From Maribacter litoralis (lineage in GTDB: Bacteria > Bacteroidota > Bacteroidia > Flavobacteriales > Flavobacteriaceae), in the NCBI RefSeq assembly GCF_003075045.1, contig NZ_QCZD01000001.1, positions 744,001 through 808,000 on the forward strand: a DNA stretch of 64,000 bases. The letters are read 5' to 3'. Each line of letters begins with the position of its first letter. The first letter of the stretch is position 1. Position numbers and translations under genes: made by a program. Under the pieces are notes generated by a model. It was not told the DNA's origin. It saw only the letters and a program-made list of their open reading frames with translations, and made no database searches. Positions 45,857-53,762 of the stretch are shown here, one piece after another.

Positions 45857-47218
45857 TTACACGGTCATAGAAAACAACCGTGTATTTGGTTTTTTCTCTT
45901 GTAAAGGCAAATCGAATGCCATACATACATTACGTACAAAGGGTCTACCCTTTTCTGTTATTGTTAAACTACCTTCGGCAATGGTAACTATGCCGTCATC
46001 TTCCAATTCTTTCAGTCGTTCAAGAATGGCATCCATTTGTGGTAGATGTAGTTTATAAGCACTCCAAGTTGTTTTAAACTGGCACATTAAATTTAAGATA
46101 TGCCTTCTAATTATTTGATCTTCTTCCGTTAAAATATGTCCTCTATACAACGGTATAATATCATTTTCTACAAGGTTTTGATATTCTTCTACATTCTTTA
46201 CATTCTGTGCAAAGCCATACCAGCTATCGCTTATACTAGATGCCCCTAAACCAATCATTAAATGTGTATTTGAACTTGTGTAACCCATAAAATTTCTGTG
46301 TAGGTTTCCTTTTTCCAGTGCTTGGTACAAACTGTCCGTTTTTAAAGCAAAATGATCCATACCAATTTCATGGTAACCAAATTTCAATAAAAGTTCTTTA
46401 CCCACTTCATACTGCTTCCTTTTCTCTTCTCCTGCCGGTAAATCGGCATCATTATAACCTCTTTGACCGTTGCCTGCCAGCCATGGCACATGTGCATAGC
46501 TGTAAAAAGCAATACGGTCTGGTTTCAGTTCTTTAGTCTTTTCTATTGTATTGATTACGTGCTCTAAATTTTGATGTGGAAGTCCAAAAATAATATCATG
46601 GCTTATAGAGGTGTACCCTATTTCCCTAGACCACTCGGTAACATTTTTTACATTAATAAATGGTTGAATTCTGTGTATTGCTTTTTGAACGGTTTCATTG
46701 TAATCTTGTACTCCAAAACTTACTCTTCGAAACCCTACATCATATAATGCTTGTAAGTGCACTTTAGTGGTGTTGTTAGGATGGCCTTCAAAACTGAATT
46801 CGGCTCCATCTGCCTTGTTGGCAAATCTTAATATGCCGTCTATAAGAAATTTTAAATGCTCTGGTTTAAAAAAAGTTGGTGTACCTCCGCCTAAATGTAA
46901 CTCTTTAATTATAGGTCTTTCATCGAACATTTCACTATATAATCGCCATTCTTTTAATACTGATTTTATATAGGGCATTTCTACATCATGTCTTTTGGTA
47001 ATACGCTTATGACATCCGCAGAACGTACACATGCTTTCGCAAAAAGGTAAATGTATGTAAAGGCTAATACCTGTTACAGAATTACTGGCATGAAAACTTT
47101 TTTTGACCGTCTCCTCCCATTTTTTCCCAGAAAAGGTATTTATATCCCAAAAAGGAACAGTTGGATAGCTGGTATATCTTGGTCCAGGTACATTATATTT
47201 TTGAACAAGCGAACACAT
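45857..47218 (-). CDS. hemN: Oxygen-independent coproporphyrinogen III dehydrogenase
   Basis: 453-residue radical SAM enzyme of haem synthesis, cytosolic. CESMCTFCGC gives the CxxxCxxC cluster site (about 62-69), preceded by SLYIHLPF and followed by LHLGGGTPTFF. The HemN C-terminal part with MNFMGYTS-like RNFMGYTSSNTHLMIGLGASSIS is present, which marks true HemN rather than HemW. I use the ATG at 47218; the frame start at 47239 is a TTG inside the -7 box. FNR control of hemN is well known in E. coli, and an FNR-type palindrome precedes it here. Confidence 0.95.
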   Translation of the reverse strand: MCSLVQKYNVPGPRYTSYPTVPFWDINTFSGKKWEETVKKSFHASNSVTGISLYIHLPFCESMCTFCGCHKRITKRHDVEMPYIKSVLKEWRLYSEMFDERPIIKELHLGGGTPTFFKPEHLKFLIDGILRFANKADGAEFSFEGHPNNTTKVHLQALYDVGFRRVSFGVQDYNETVQKAIHRIQPFINVKNVTEWSREIGYTSISHDIIFGLPHQNLEHVINTIEKTKELKPDRIAFYSYAHVPWLAGNGQRGYNDADLPAGEEKRKQYEVGKELLLKFGYHEIGMDHFALKTDSLYQALEKGNLHRNFMGYTSSNTHLMIGLGASSISDSWYGFAQNVKNVEEYQNLVENDIIPLYRGHILTEEDQIIRRHILNLMCQFKTTWSAYKLHLPQMDAILERLKELEDDGIVTIAEGSLTITEKGRPFVRNVCMAFDLPLQEKKPNTRLFSMTV

Positions 47219-47236
47219 ATTTATCTTATTTAATAA

Positions 47237-47280
47237 CAAAAATACATGTCTTAAATACCAAAAAATATGATTTATATCAG
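47237..47280 (-). promoter_or_regulatory. FNR-type operator and promoter of hemN
   Basis: TGAT-TTAT-ATCA within 47267-47280, 22 bases, then -7 box TATTTTTG (47244-47237, minus strand). Leader about 14 bases to the ATG at 47218. Confidence 0.75.
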
Positions 47281-47337
47281 TTCAAAGTATAATGAATACG
47301 TTTACTTTTCATAAACTTTAAATGTGCCTTTTGCTAT

Positions 47338-47381
47338 GTAACCAATGTTACCGAAAAGAATATTGTGATACTATAATTTTG
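47338..47381 (+). promoter_or_regulatory. GTAAC-N4-GTTAC operator and promoter of the DUF983-crp operon
   Basis: GTAAC-CAAT-GTTAC (47338-47351), 22 bases, perfect -7 box TAATTTTG (47374-47381). It precedes the gene pair containing the Crp/Fnr regulator, so autoregulation is likely. Confidence 0.85.
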
Positions 47382-47400
47382 ATTTAAAATGCTTTCTTTT

Positions 47401-47793
47401 ATGTTACTACAAGGTTCTAAATTATATAGTATTCTATTTTTAAAATGCCCAAGATGCCATAAAGGTGAATTCTTTGAAGCTAATCCCTATAAATTAAGTA
47501 ACTTCAATAAGGTAAAAGAACAGTGCCCAAAATGTAATTTAAAATATAGTATTGAACCTAGTTTTTACACGGGTTCTATGTATGTTTCATATGCTGTTGG
47601 TATTGCCGTGGCGGTAGCAACATATTTACTGTCGTTGATTTTCAACTTACAGCTTTCAATAGCCGGCCTGTTCATAGCCATTGTTGTTGTATTAATACTG
47701 ACAATGCCATGGATTGCTGCCGTATCAAAATCTATTTGGGCAAATATTTTTTTTAAATTCGATAAAGAAATAGCACAGAAAATTAATTCATAA
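47401..47793 (+). CDS. DUF983 family membrane protein
   Basis: 130 residues from the ATG at 47401. The ATG at 47389 is only about 3 bases from the expected transcription start, while all sister promoters have leaders of 13-26 bases. Two CxxC knuckles (LKCPRCHKGEFF and EQCPKCNLKYSIEPSFYTGSMYVSYA) precede two TM helices (about 55-80 and 83-105), as in DUF983. Function unknown; a zinc-ribbon membrane protein. Two bases separate it from the Crp/Fnr gene, so they are one transcript. Confidence 0.85.
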   Translation: MLLQGSKLYSILFLKCPRCHKGEFFEANPYKLSNFNKVKEQCPKCNLKYSIEPSFYTGSMYVSYAVGIAVAVATYLLSLIFNLQLSIAGLFIAIVVVLILTMPWIAAVSKSIWANIFFKFDKEIAQKINS

Positions 47794-47795
47794 GA

Positions 47796-48428
47796 ATGAT
47801 TCAAGACCTGACCGTAGCATATGGAAAAACCTTTGAAAGAGAGCTAATCAACGAAATAGTTCAAGTTGGCACCTTTAAAGAGGTACCTGAAGGATATAAA
47901 CTGATGGAAATAGGCGACTACATTAGAGGTATGCCCTTATTGATTACAGGTGCCATAAAAATACTGAGAGAAGATGAAGATGGCGATGAACTATTGCTAT
48001 ACTATTTAGAACAGGGCGACACCTGTTCCATGACCATGGCTTGCTGTATGGGAGATAATCAAAGTGAGATCAGGGCCATTGCCGAAACCGATACCAAACT
48101 TATTATGGTTCCCATTCAAAAAATGGAAGAGTGGACCATAAAATATAAATCTTGGCGCAACTTTGTTTTCAACAGCTATCACGAACGCCTAAATGAACTT
48201 TTAAATACATTAGATAACATTGCATTTCAAAAAATGGATGAGCGTTTGATCGGTTATTTGAAAGAAAAAGCCAGGGTTACAAATGACCACATAATTCATA
48301 GTACCCATCAAGATATTGCCTATGACCTTCATAGTTCTAGAGTGGTAATATCTAGACTATTGAAAAAGTTGGAAGAAATGGGTAAAATAAAATTACACAG
48401 AAATTACCTGGAAATTTTAGATTTATAA
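47796..48428 (+). CDS. Crp/Fnr regulator with a three-cysteine sensor loop (proposed sulfur-island regulator)
   Basis: 210 residues. Beta roll about 15-115, dimerisation helix about 118-145, winged helix 146-210. No N-terminal Cys cluster. In the loop corresponding to the cAMP-phosphate pocket of CRP it reads GDTCSMTMACCMGD, giving C77, C83 and C84. The recognition helix SSRVVISRLL aligns with FNR TVETISRLL: R187 equals FNR Arg213 and S186 equals Ser212, but V183 replaces the near-universal Glu209. That Glu reads the G of TGA. The palindromes in front of this gene and its neighbours have TAAC instead, which fits the change. Signal and target pairing are inferred. Confidence 0.88.
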   Translation: MIQDLTVAYGKTFERELINEIVQVGTFKEVPEGYKLMEIGDYIRGMPLLITGAIKILREDEDGDELLLYYLEQGDTCSMTMACCMGDNQSEIRAIAETDTKLIMVPIQKMEEWTIKYKSWRNFVFNSYHERLNELLNTLDNIAFQKMDERLIGYLKEKARVTNDHIIHSTHQDIAYDLHSSRVVISRLLKKLEEMGKIKLHRNYLEILDL

Positions 48429-48436
48429 TTTCCTTT

Positions 48437-48480
48437 GTAACCATTGTTACTGCACAGGCATATTAGCCGTTCTACTTTTG
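48437..48480 (+). promoter_or_regulatory. GTAAC-N4-GTTAC operator and promoter of the TauE/SafE gene
   Basis: GTAAC-CATT-GTTAC (48437-48450), 22 bases, perfect -7 box TACTTTTG (48473-48480). Leader about 14 bases. Confidence 0.88.
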
Positions 48481-48498
48481 TGATACTAAACATATCAC

Positions 48499-49299
48499 AT
48501 GGAAATAATACAGTTTTTTGGCTACTTCAGTGCCTTGATCATAGGGGTATCATTAGGTCTTATTGGTGGCGGTGGTTCAATATTGGCAGTACCAGTTTTA
48601 GCCTATCTTTTTTCAATTGATGAAAAAGCAGCAACAGCCTATTCTCTTTTTATAGTTGGGGCAAGTGCATTGTTAGGTGGTTGGCAACAACATCTTAAAG
48701 GTTATGTTGATTGGCGTACAGCTATTGTTTTCGGTATTCCCGCTATTGTAGGGGTTACCATAGTTAGACATTACGTAGTACCTGCAATGCCAGATGTGCT
48801 TTTTCAAATTGAAGAATTTGAGTTTACACGTAGAATGGCAATGTTCGGGCTTTTTGCCATACTAATGATACCGGCTGCCTACTCCATGCTCAAAAAAGAA
48901 AAGAACATCGTAAAGACAGGAGAGGTCTCTTATAATTATCCACTGATTTTACTGGAAGGATTATTAGTAGGCGGTATTACCGGACTAATTGGCGCCGGTG
49001 GCGGATTTTTGATTATTCCCGCTTTGGTCATTTTGGCAAATGTTGAAATGAAAGTAGCCGTTGGCACTTCATTAATCATAATTGCCATTAAATCTCTAAT
49101 GGGTTTCTTTCTTGGCGATGCCATGACCATGCTCATAGATTGGAAGTTTCTTGCCATTTTTACATCACTCTCATTTATTGGTATTTTTATTGGTGGTTAC
49201 CTTGGTAATTTTATAGACGGTAAAAAACTCAAGAAAGGTTTTGGCTATTTTATTCTTCTTATGGCAGGCTTTATTTTCTACATGGAATTCTTTACATAA
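48499..49299 (+). CDS. TauE/SafE family exporter
   Basis: 266 residues, eight or so TM helices, inner membrane. Two repeats of the family motif: LGLIGGGGSILAVPVLAYL (about 20-38) and GLIGAGGGFLIIPALVIL (about 158-175). TauE/SafE proteins move sulfite or other organosulfur anions; in the S. aureus cst operon a TauE gene accompanies cstB and sqr. Here it is the first gene downstream of the regulator, with its own operator-promoter, followed 82 bases later by the first CstB-like gene. Export of sulfite made by the persulfide dioxygenases is a reasonable role. Confidence 0.88.
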   Translation: MEIIQFFGYFSALIIGVSLGLIGGGGSILAVPVLAYLFSIDEKAATAYSLFIVGASALLGGWQQHLKGYVDWRTAIVFGIPAIVGVTIVRHYVVPAMPDVLFQIEEFEFTRRMAMFGLFAILMIPAAYSMLKKEKNIVKTGEVSYNYPLILLEGLLVGGITGLIGAGGGFLIIPALVILANVEMKVAVGTSLIIIAIKSLMGFFLGDAMTMLIDWKFLAIFTSLSFIGIFIGGYLGNFIDGKKLKKGFGYFILLMAGFIFYMEFFT

Positions 49300-49311
49300 A
49301 ATTTCGCTTAT

Positions 49312-49355
49312 GTGACTAATGTCACTGTACAGTGATTTTTCATACAGTAAATTTA
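49312..49355 (+). promoter_or_regulatory. FNR-type (GTGAC-N4-GTCAC) operator and promoter of the first CstB-like gene
   Basis: GTGAC-TAAT-GTCAC (49312-49325), 22 bases, -7 box TAAATTTA (49348-49355). The core is TGAC/GTCA, unlike its sulfur-island neighbours. Confidence 0.8.
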
Positions 49356-49381
49356 TCATAGTAATCAAAATATATAACAAC

Positions 49382-50797
49382 ATGAAAGTAGAACAAATTT
49401 ATACAGGATGTTTGGCTCACGCAGCCTATTATATAGAAAGTAACGGAGTAGCGGCAGTATTTGATCCGTTACGCGAAGTACGGCCTTATTTAGATAGAGC
49501 TGAAAAAGATAACGCAAAAATCAAATACGTTTTTGAAACCCATTTTCATGCCGATTTTGTAAGCGGCCATTTAGACTTAAAGAAAAAAACAGGAGCAGAA
49601 ATAGTATTTGGTCCCGGTGCAAAACCTGGCTATAAAGCTACAACTGCAGAAGACAATCAGATTTTTGAGGTAGGAAATTATAAAGTAAAAGTAATTCATA
49701 CCCCAGGACATACTATGGAGAGTACCACCTACCTTTTAATGGACGAAAAAGGTAAGGAACATGGCATTATTACAGGAGACACACTATTTATTGGCGATGT
49801 AGGTAGACCTGATCTTGCTCAACATGTAGTTGCAGATTTGACCGAAGAAAAACTAGCCGGACATCTGTTCGATTCTCTTCGCAATAAAATTATGCCCTTA
49901 AGCGATGAACTAATCGTTTATCCAAATCATGGCGCAGGTTCCGCTTGCGGTAAAATGATGAGCAAAGAAACTACAGATACCTTAGGGCATCAAAAGAAAG
50001 TAAACTATGCCTTAAGACCAGATATGACCAAAGAGGAGTTTATCAAAGAACTATTGACCGGTCTTACCACTCCCCCAGGATATTTCCCTAAAAATGTTTT
50101 AATGAATATTAAGGGTTATGAAAGTTTAGACAACATTATGGACAGAGCCACTACGCCATTTTCCCCTGAGGCTTTTGAAGCCATTGCGAATGAAACGGGA
50201 GCTTTGGTTTTAGATACTAGAGATGCAGAAGATTTTGCAAGAGGATTTATACCCAATAGTATCAATATTGGTCTTGAAGGCAGCTTTGCGCAATGGGTAG
50301 GTGAAATGATACCGTATATTAAACAAGAAATTTTGTTGGTAACATATAAAGACAAACAAGAGGAAGCCATTACCCGCTTGGCAAGAGTTGGGTATGATCA
50401 TACCGTAGGTTTTTTAGATGGTGGCTTTGATTCATGGAAAAACTCGGGAAAGGATTTTGAAACCATAAAAAGAATAGATGCTACCAATTTAGAAGCTTCA
50501 TACTCTAAAGATAACTCCTTGATCATCGATGTTAGAAAAAAGAGCGAGTTCGATTCTGAACATGTAATAGACGCCATAAACGTTCCTTTAAATGAAATTA
50601 ATCAGCATTTAGCTCAATTTCCAAAAGACAAGCCGTTTGTTTTACATTGTGCAGGTGGTTACAGAAGTATGATCGCCGCTTCAATTTTAAAACAAAGAGG
50701 ATGGAAGGAATTTACCGATGTCAGAGGCGGATTTGAAGCTATTTCAAAAACAAATCTTCCTAAAACGGAATATGTTTGCCCTTCTACCTTATTATAA
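49382..50797 (+). CDS. CstB-like persulfide dioxygenase - pseudo-rhodanese - rhodanese (1)
   Basis: 471 residues from the ATG at 49382 (MKVEQIYTGC), as in its paralog. MBL domain about 1-245 with ETHFHADFVSGH (H54, H56, D58, H63), TPGHTMES, TGDTLFIGDVGRPD and YPNHGAGSACG. The first rhodanese domain (about 268-355) has no cysteine at the active loop (LLVTYKDKQEE) and is a pseudo-domain. The second (about 372-470) has the active Cys in LHCAGGYRSM. This order is that of S. aureus CstB, which oxidises persulfides to sulfite/thiosulfate. Cytosolic, iron-dependent by family. Paralog follows 184 bases downstream. Confidence 0.85.
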   Translation: MKVEQIYTGCLAHAAYYIESNGVAAVFDPLREVRPYLDRAEKDNAKIKYVFETHFHADFVSGHLDLKKKTGAEIVFGPGAKPGYKATTAEDNQIFEVGNYKVKVIHTPGHTMESTTYLLMDEKGKEHGIITGDTLFIGDVGRPDLAQHVVADLTEEKLAGHLFDSLRNKIMPLSDELIVYPNHGAGSACGKMMSKETTDTLGHQKKVNYALRPDMTKEEFIKELLTGLTTPPGYFPKNVLMNIKGYESLDNIMDRATTPFSPEAFEAIANETGALVLDTRDAEDFARGFIPNSINIGLEGSFAQWVGEMIPYIKQEILLVTYKDKQEEAITRLARVGYDHTVGFLDGGFDSWKNSGKDFETIKRIDATNLEASYSKDNSLIIDVRKKSEFDSEHVIDAINVPLNEINQHLAQFPKDKPFVLHCAGGYRSMIAASILKQRGWKEFTDVRGGFEAISKTNLPKTEYVCPSTLL

Positions 50798-50819
50798 AAT
50801 TTAAATAGTTCTAAAAAAT

Positions 50820-50848
50820 AAAAGCCTTGTAGACCACAAGGCTTTTTT
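50820..50848 (+). terminator. Terminator after the first CstB-like gene
   Basis: 11-bp stem AAAAGCCTTGT (50820-50830) / ACAAGGCTTTT (50836-50846), loop of 5, T-tract to 50848. Confidence 0.9.
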
Positions 50849-50915
50849 CATTTCTAACGACAAATAATTTTTAGAGCAAGTGTCAGCGCATTTAAATCTC
50901 GATTATCAAGCAAAT

Positions 50916-50959
50916 GTAACCTAGGTTACTGTGCAATGTATTTTACAGATGTAATTTTG
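50916..50959 (+). promoter_or_regulatory. GTAAC-N4-GTTAC operator and promoter of the second CstB-like gene
   Basis: Perfect 14-bp palindrome GTAACCTAGGTTAC (50916-50929), 22 bases, perfect -7 box TAATTTTG (50952-50959). Leader about 18 bases. Confidence 0.9.
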
Positions 50960-50981
50960 AATTAATAATAAATATGAAACT

Positions 50982-52391
50982 ATGAAAGTAGAGCAAATAT
51001 ATACCGGCTGTCTAGCACAAGGTGCGTATTACATTGAAAGCAATGGAGAGGTAGCCATTATAGACCCACTACGAGAAGTACAACCTTATATTAAAAAAGC
51101 TGCTGCAGATAATGCCAAGATCAAATATATATTTGAAACACATTTTCACGCCGATTTTGTTAGCGGTCATGTAACCCTGGCAAAAGAAACCGGTGCAGAA
51201 ATTATATACGGACCAAATGCAAATCCGTCTTTTGATGCTCTAATAGCAGCTGATAACCAAGAATTTAAATTAGGCAATATAACTATCATTGCTTTACATA
51301 CTCCTGGTCATACCATGGAAAGTACCACCTACTTATTACGTGATGAAAAAGGTAAAGACCATGCTATTTTTAGTGGCGATACATTATTTCTAGGTGATGT
51401 TGGTAGACCAGACCTTGCCCAGAAAATGGGTGAACTGACGGAGCGTGACCTTGCCGGATTTTTATTTGACAGTCTACGCGAAAAAATTATGCCTTTAGCA
51501 GATGACGTTATTGTTTACCCTGCTCATGGTGCCGGTTCTGCCTGTGGCAAGAATATGATGAAAGAAACGGTAGATACTTTGGGCAACCAAAAGAAAATGA
51601 ATTATGCCCTACGTTCAGATATGACCAAGGAAGAATTCATTGATGAAGTTATTGATGGCTTACTGCCTACACCTCAATATTTTCCCCTAAATGTAAAACT
51701 CAATAAAGAAGGGTATGAAGATATAAAGGAAGTCTTAGAACGTGGTACAAGAGCTCTTTCCCCAAAAGCCTTTGAAGCTGCAGCAAATGAAACAGGTGCC
51801 ATAGTCTTAGATGTTCGTCACCAAGATGATTTTGCCAAAGGACATATTCCACGCTCTATTTTTATAGGATTGGATGGAAGTTTTGCCCCATGGGTAGGCG
51901 CATTAATTGCAGATGTACAACAGCCCATTTTATTGGTTACCCCAATAGGAATGGAAGAAGAGGCGGTTACTAGATTATCACGAGTAGGTTTTGATGGAAC
52001 TTTAGGGTTTTTGGAAGGTGGCTTCGATGCTTGGAAAAAAGGCGCAATGGAGTATGATACCGTTAGTCAGGTCGATGCAGATGAACTTAAGAAAGTTATT
52101 GAAACCAATCACGTACCTGTATTCGATGTTCGTAAAGAATCTGAATACCTTTCTGAACACGTTATAGATACCAAAAACACACCATTGGATTTTTTAAATG
52201 ATCATTTAGCAGAGTTCCCTAATAAAAAAGCCTTCTATGTGCATTGCGCAGGTGGTTACAGAAGTATGATCGCATCATCTATCTTAAAAAGCAGAGGAAT
52301 TCATAATCTAATAGATGTAAAAGGCGGATTTAAAGTTATTAAGGAAGCTGGTATACCAGTAACGGAATTTGTTTGTCCTACAACATTATAA
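50982..52391 (+). CDS. CstB-like persulfide dioxygenase - pseudo-rhodanese - rhodanese (2)
   Basis: 469 residues, same architecture and clear paralog of the preceding gene over its whole length. MBL motifs ETHFHADFVSGH (H54, H56, D58, H63), TPGHTMES, SGDTLFLGDVGRPD and YPAHGAGSACG. Pseudo-rhodanese with LLVTPIGMEEE in place of the Cys loop, then an active rhodanese with VHCAGGYRSM. It should convert the persulfide made by SQR to sulfite and thiosulfate. Unlike its twin, it has the GTAAC-type operator, so the two copies are probably induced under different conditions. Confidence 0.85.
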   Translation: MKVEQIYTGCLAQGAYYIESNGEVAIIDPLREVQPYIKKAAADNAKIKYIFETHFHADFVSGHVTLAKETGAEIIYGPNANPSFDALIAADNQEFKLGNITIIALHTPGHTMESTTYLLRDEKGKDHAIFSGDTLFLGDVGRPDLAQKMGELTERDLAGFLFDSLREKIMPLADDVIVYPAHGAGSACGKNMMKETVDTLGNQKKMNYALRSDMTKEEFIDEVIDGLLPTPQYFPLNVKLNKEGYEDIKEVLERGTRALSPKAFEAAANETGAIVLDVRHQDDFAKGHIPRSIFIGLDGSFAPWVGALIADVQQPILLVTPIGMEEEAVTRLSRVGFDGTLGFLEGGFDAWKKGAMEYDTVSQVDADELKKVIETNHVPVFDVRKESEYLSEHVIDTKNTPLDFLNDHLAEFPNKKAFYVHCAGGYRSMIASSILKSRGIHNLIDVKGGFKVIKEAGIPVTEFVCPTTL

Positions 52392-52456
52392 GTGTAATAA
52401 TTACTAAAACTTGATTTAGTTTTTTTGATGCTGCCTTATGGTAGTTTGATTGATGC

Positions 52457-52492
52457 AAAAGAGGATACTTTTTGAAAAAAGCTTCCTCTTTT
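52457..52492 (+). terminator. Terminator after the second CstB-like gene
   Basis: Outer stem AAAAGAGGA (52457-52465) / TCCTCTTTT (52484-52492), inner stem of CTTTTT with AAAAAG, ending in a run of eight T. Confidence 0.85.
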
Positions 52493-52513
52493 TTTTGATT
52501 TGTTTTCTGCTAT

Positions 52514-52557
52514 GTAACTAGTGTTACTGTTCTAAACCTACCCAATCTGTACCTTTA
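52514..52557 (+). promoter_or_regulatory. GTAAC-N4-GTTAC operator and promoter of the peroxiredoxin gene
   Basis: GTAAC-TAGT-GTTAC (52514-52527), 22 bases, -7 box TACCTTTA (52550-52557). Leader about 13 bases. Confidence 0.88.
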
Positions 52558-52574
52558 AGTAAAATTAAAAGAAC

Positions 52575-53237
52575 ATGGAAACAATACAGAATAACGAAGT
52601 AATAAGTATTCCCAGAATTGGAGATATAGCACCTGATTTTGAAGCCGTAACCACTAAGGGAAAAATAAAATTATCAGAATTCGCGAAGAATAAATGGATA
52701 GTAATGTTCTCTCATCCCGCAGATTTTACGCCAGTATGTACTACGGAAATGAGCGGATTTGCCATTAGAAAACCGGAGTTTGATGCGCTTGACACAGAAC
52801 TTTTAGGTTTAAGTATTGACAGTGTACATGCACATTTAGGTTGGGTACAAAACGTACGCGAAAATACAGGTGTCTACTTTGATTTTTCTATTATAGCGGA
52901 TTTGGATATGAAAGTTTCCAAAAAATATGGAATGCTTCAACCTAATGAAAGTGAAACTGCAGCAGTTCGTGCCGTTTTCTTTATTGACCCTAAGAAAAAA
53001 ATTCGCCTAATAATGTACTACCCTTTAAACGTTGGAAGAAACATGGACGAAATTCTTAGGGCGCTAGAAGCATTGCAAACATCGGACAAATATAAAGTTG
53101 CCATGCCATTAGATTGGAAAAAAGGTGAAAAAGTCATTGTTTCTCCGCCTAAGACATTAGATGAACTAAACAGTCGTATTTCAGATGACACCTTAGAAAA
53201 GGTAGATTGGTATTTGGCCAAGAAAAGTCTAAACTAA
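52575..53237 (+). CDS. 1-Cys peroxiredoxin (Prx6 type)
   Basis: 220 residues, cytosolic. Peroxidatic C55 in SHPADFTPVCTTEM; no second cysteine anywhere, so a 1-Cys enzyme of the Prx6 class, which the long C-terminal domain also shows (PLDWKKGEKVIVSPP, LDELNSRISDD). It reduces hydrogen peroxide and organic peroxides with a thiol partner. Placed under the sulfur operator, it may also act on persulfidated or polysulfide species or protect against peroxide formed during sulfide oxidation; this is inference. Confidence 0.9.
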   Translation: METIQNNEVISIPRIGDIAPDFEAVTTKGKIKLSEFAKNKWIVMFSHPADFTPVCTTEMSGFAIRKPEFDALDTELLGLSIDSVHAHLGWVQNVRENTGVYFDFSIIADLDMKVSKKYGMLQPNESETAAVRAVFFIDPKKKIRLIMYYPLNVGRNMDEILRALEALQTSDKYKVAMPLDWKKGEKVIVSPPKTLDELNSRISDDTLEKVDWYLAKKSLN

Positions 53238-53255
53238 TTTTAGTGGTTGATTAAA

Positions 53256-53290
53256 GAAAGAAACGGTCATATACCAAGACCGTTTCTTTC
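53256..53290 (+). terminator. Stem-loop after the peroxiredoxin gene
   Basis: 13-bp stem GAAAGAAACGGTC (53256-53268) / GACCGTTTCTTTC (53278-53290), loop of 9; the following T-run is short, so partial read-through into the rhodanese gene is possible. Confidence 0.65.
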
Positions 53291-53322
53291 TATTGTTGAA
53301 TATTAATTTTAAATAAAATACT

Positions 53323-53667
53323 ATGTCATGTTTAAGTACACTCTTTGGTAAAAAAGAAGATACCACAGGTAATATTACTATACTGAACAAGAATGAATAT
53401 GCCACGCAAATAGAAACTAACAATATCAAACCAATTGATGTAAGAACACCGTCAGAATATAATGGCGGTCACATTAAAAACGCTATAAACGTTGATTTTT
53501 TTAACGGTGGTAACTTTAATGCTTATTTTGAAAAAGTAAATAAAGAAAAACCGGTATATGTATATTGTAGATCAGGTGCAAGAAGCCAAAAAGCAGCTCG
53601 TAAACTATTAAAAATGGGCTTTACACAAGTATATGATCTTAAAGGAGGTTTTACTGCCTGGAATTAA
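53323..53667 (+). CDS. Single-domain rhodanese
   Basis: 114 residues, one rhodanese domain with DVRTPSEYNGGHIKNAINVDFF (about 39-60) and the active Cys82 in YCRSGARSQKA, the CRSGxR loop of sulfurtransferases. A second Cys (C3) lies in the N-terminal tail MSCLSTLFGKK. No signal peptide, cytosolic. Would move sulfane sulfur between thiols, or thiosulfate to an acceptor. No own operator is seen, so it depends on read-through from the peroxiredoxin promoter or a weak promoter at about 53291. Confidence 0.85.
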   Translation: MSCLSTLFGKKEDTTGNITILNKNEYATQIETNNIKPIDVRTPSEYNGGHIKNAINVDFFNGGNFNAYFEKVNKEKPVYVYCRSGARSQKAARKLLKMGFTQVYDLKGGFTAWN

Positions 53668-53762
53668 AATCAAAGGCTATCTTTAATAGGTAGCTTTTGG
53701 CAGTTTATCTACTAAAGATCGTATATTTCAAAGGCAATCAACATAGTTTAAATGTCATACTT

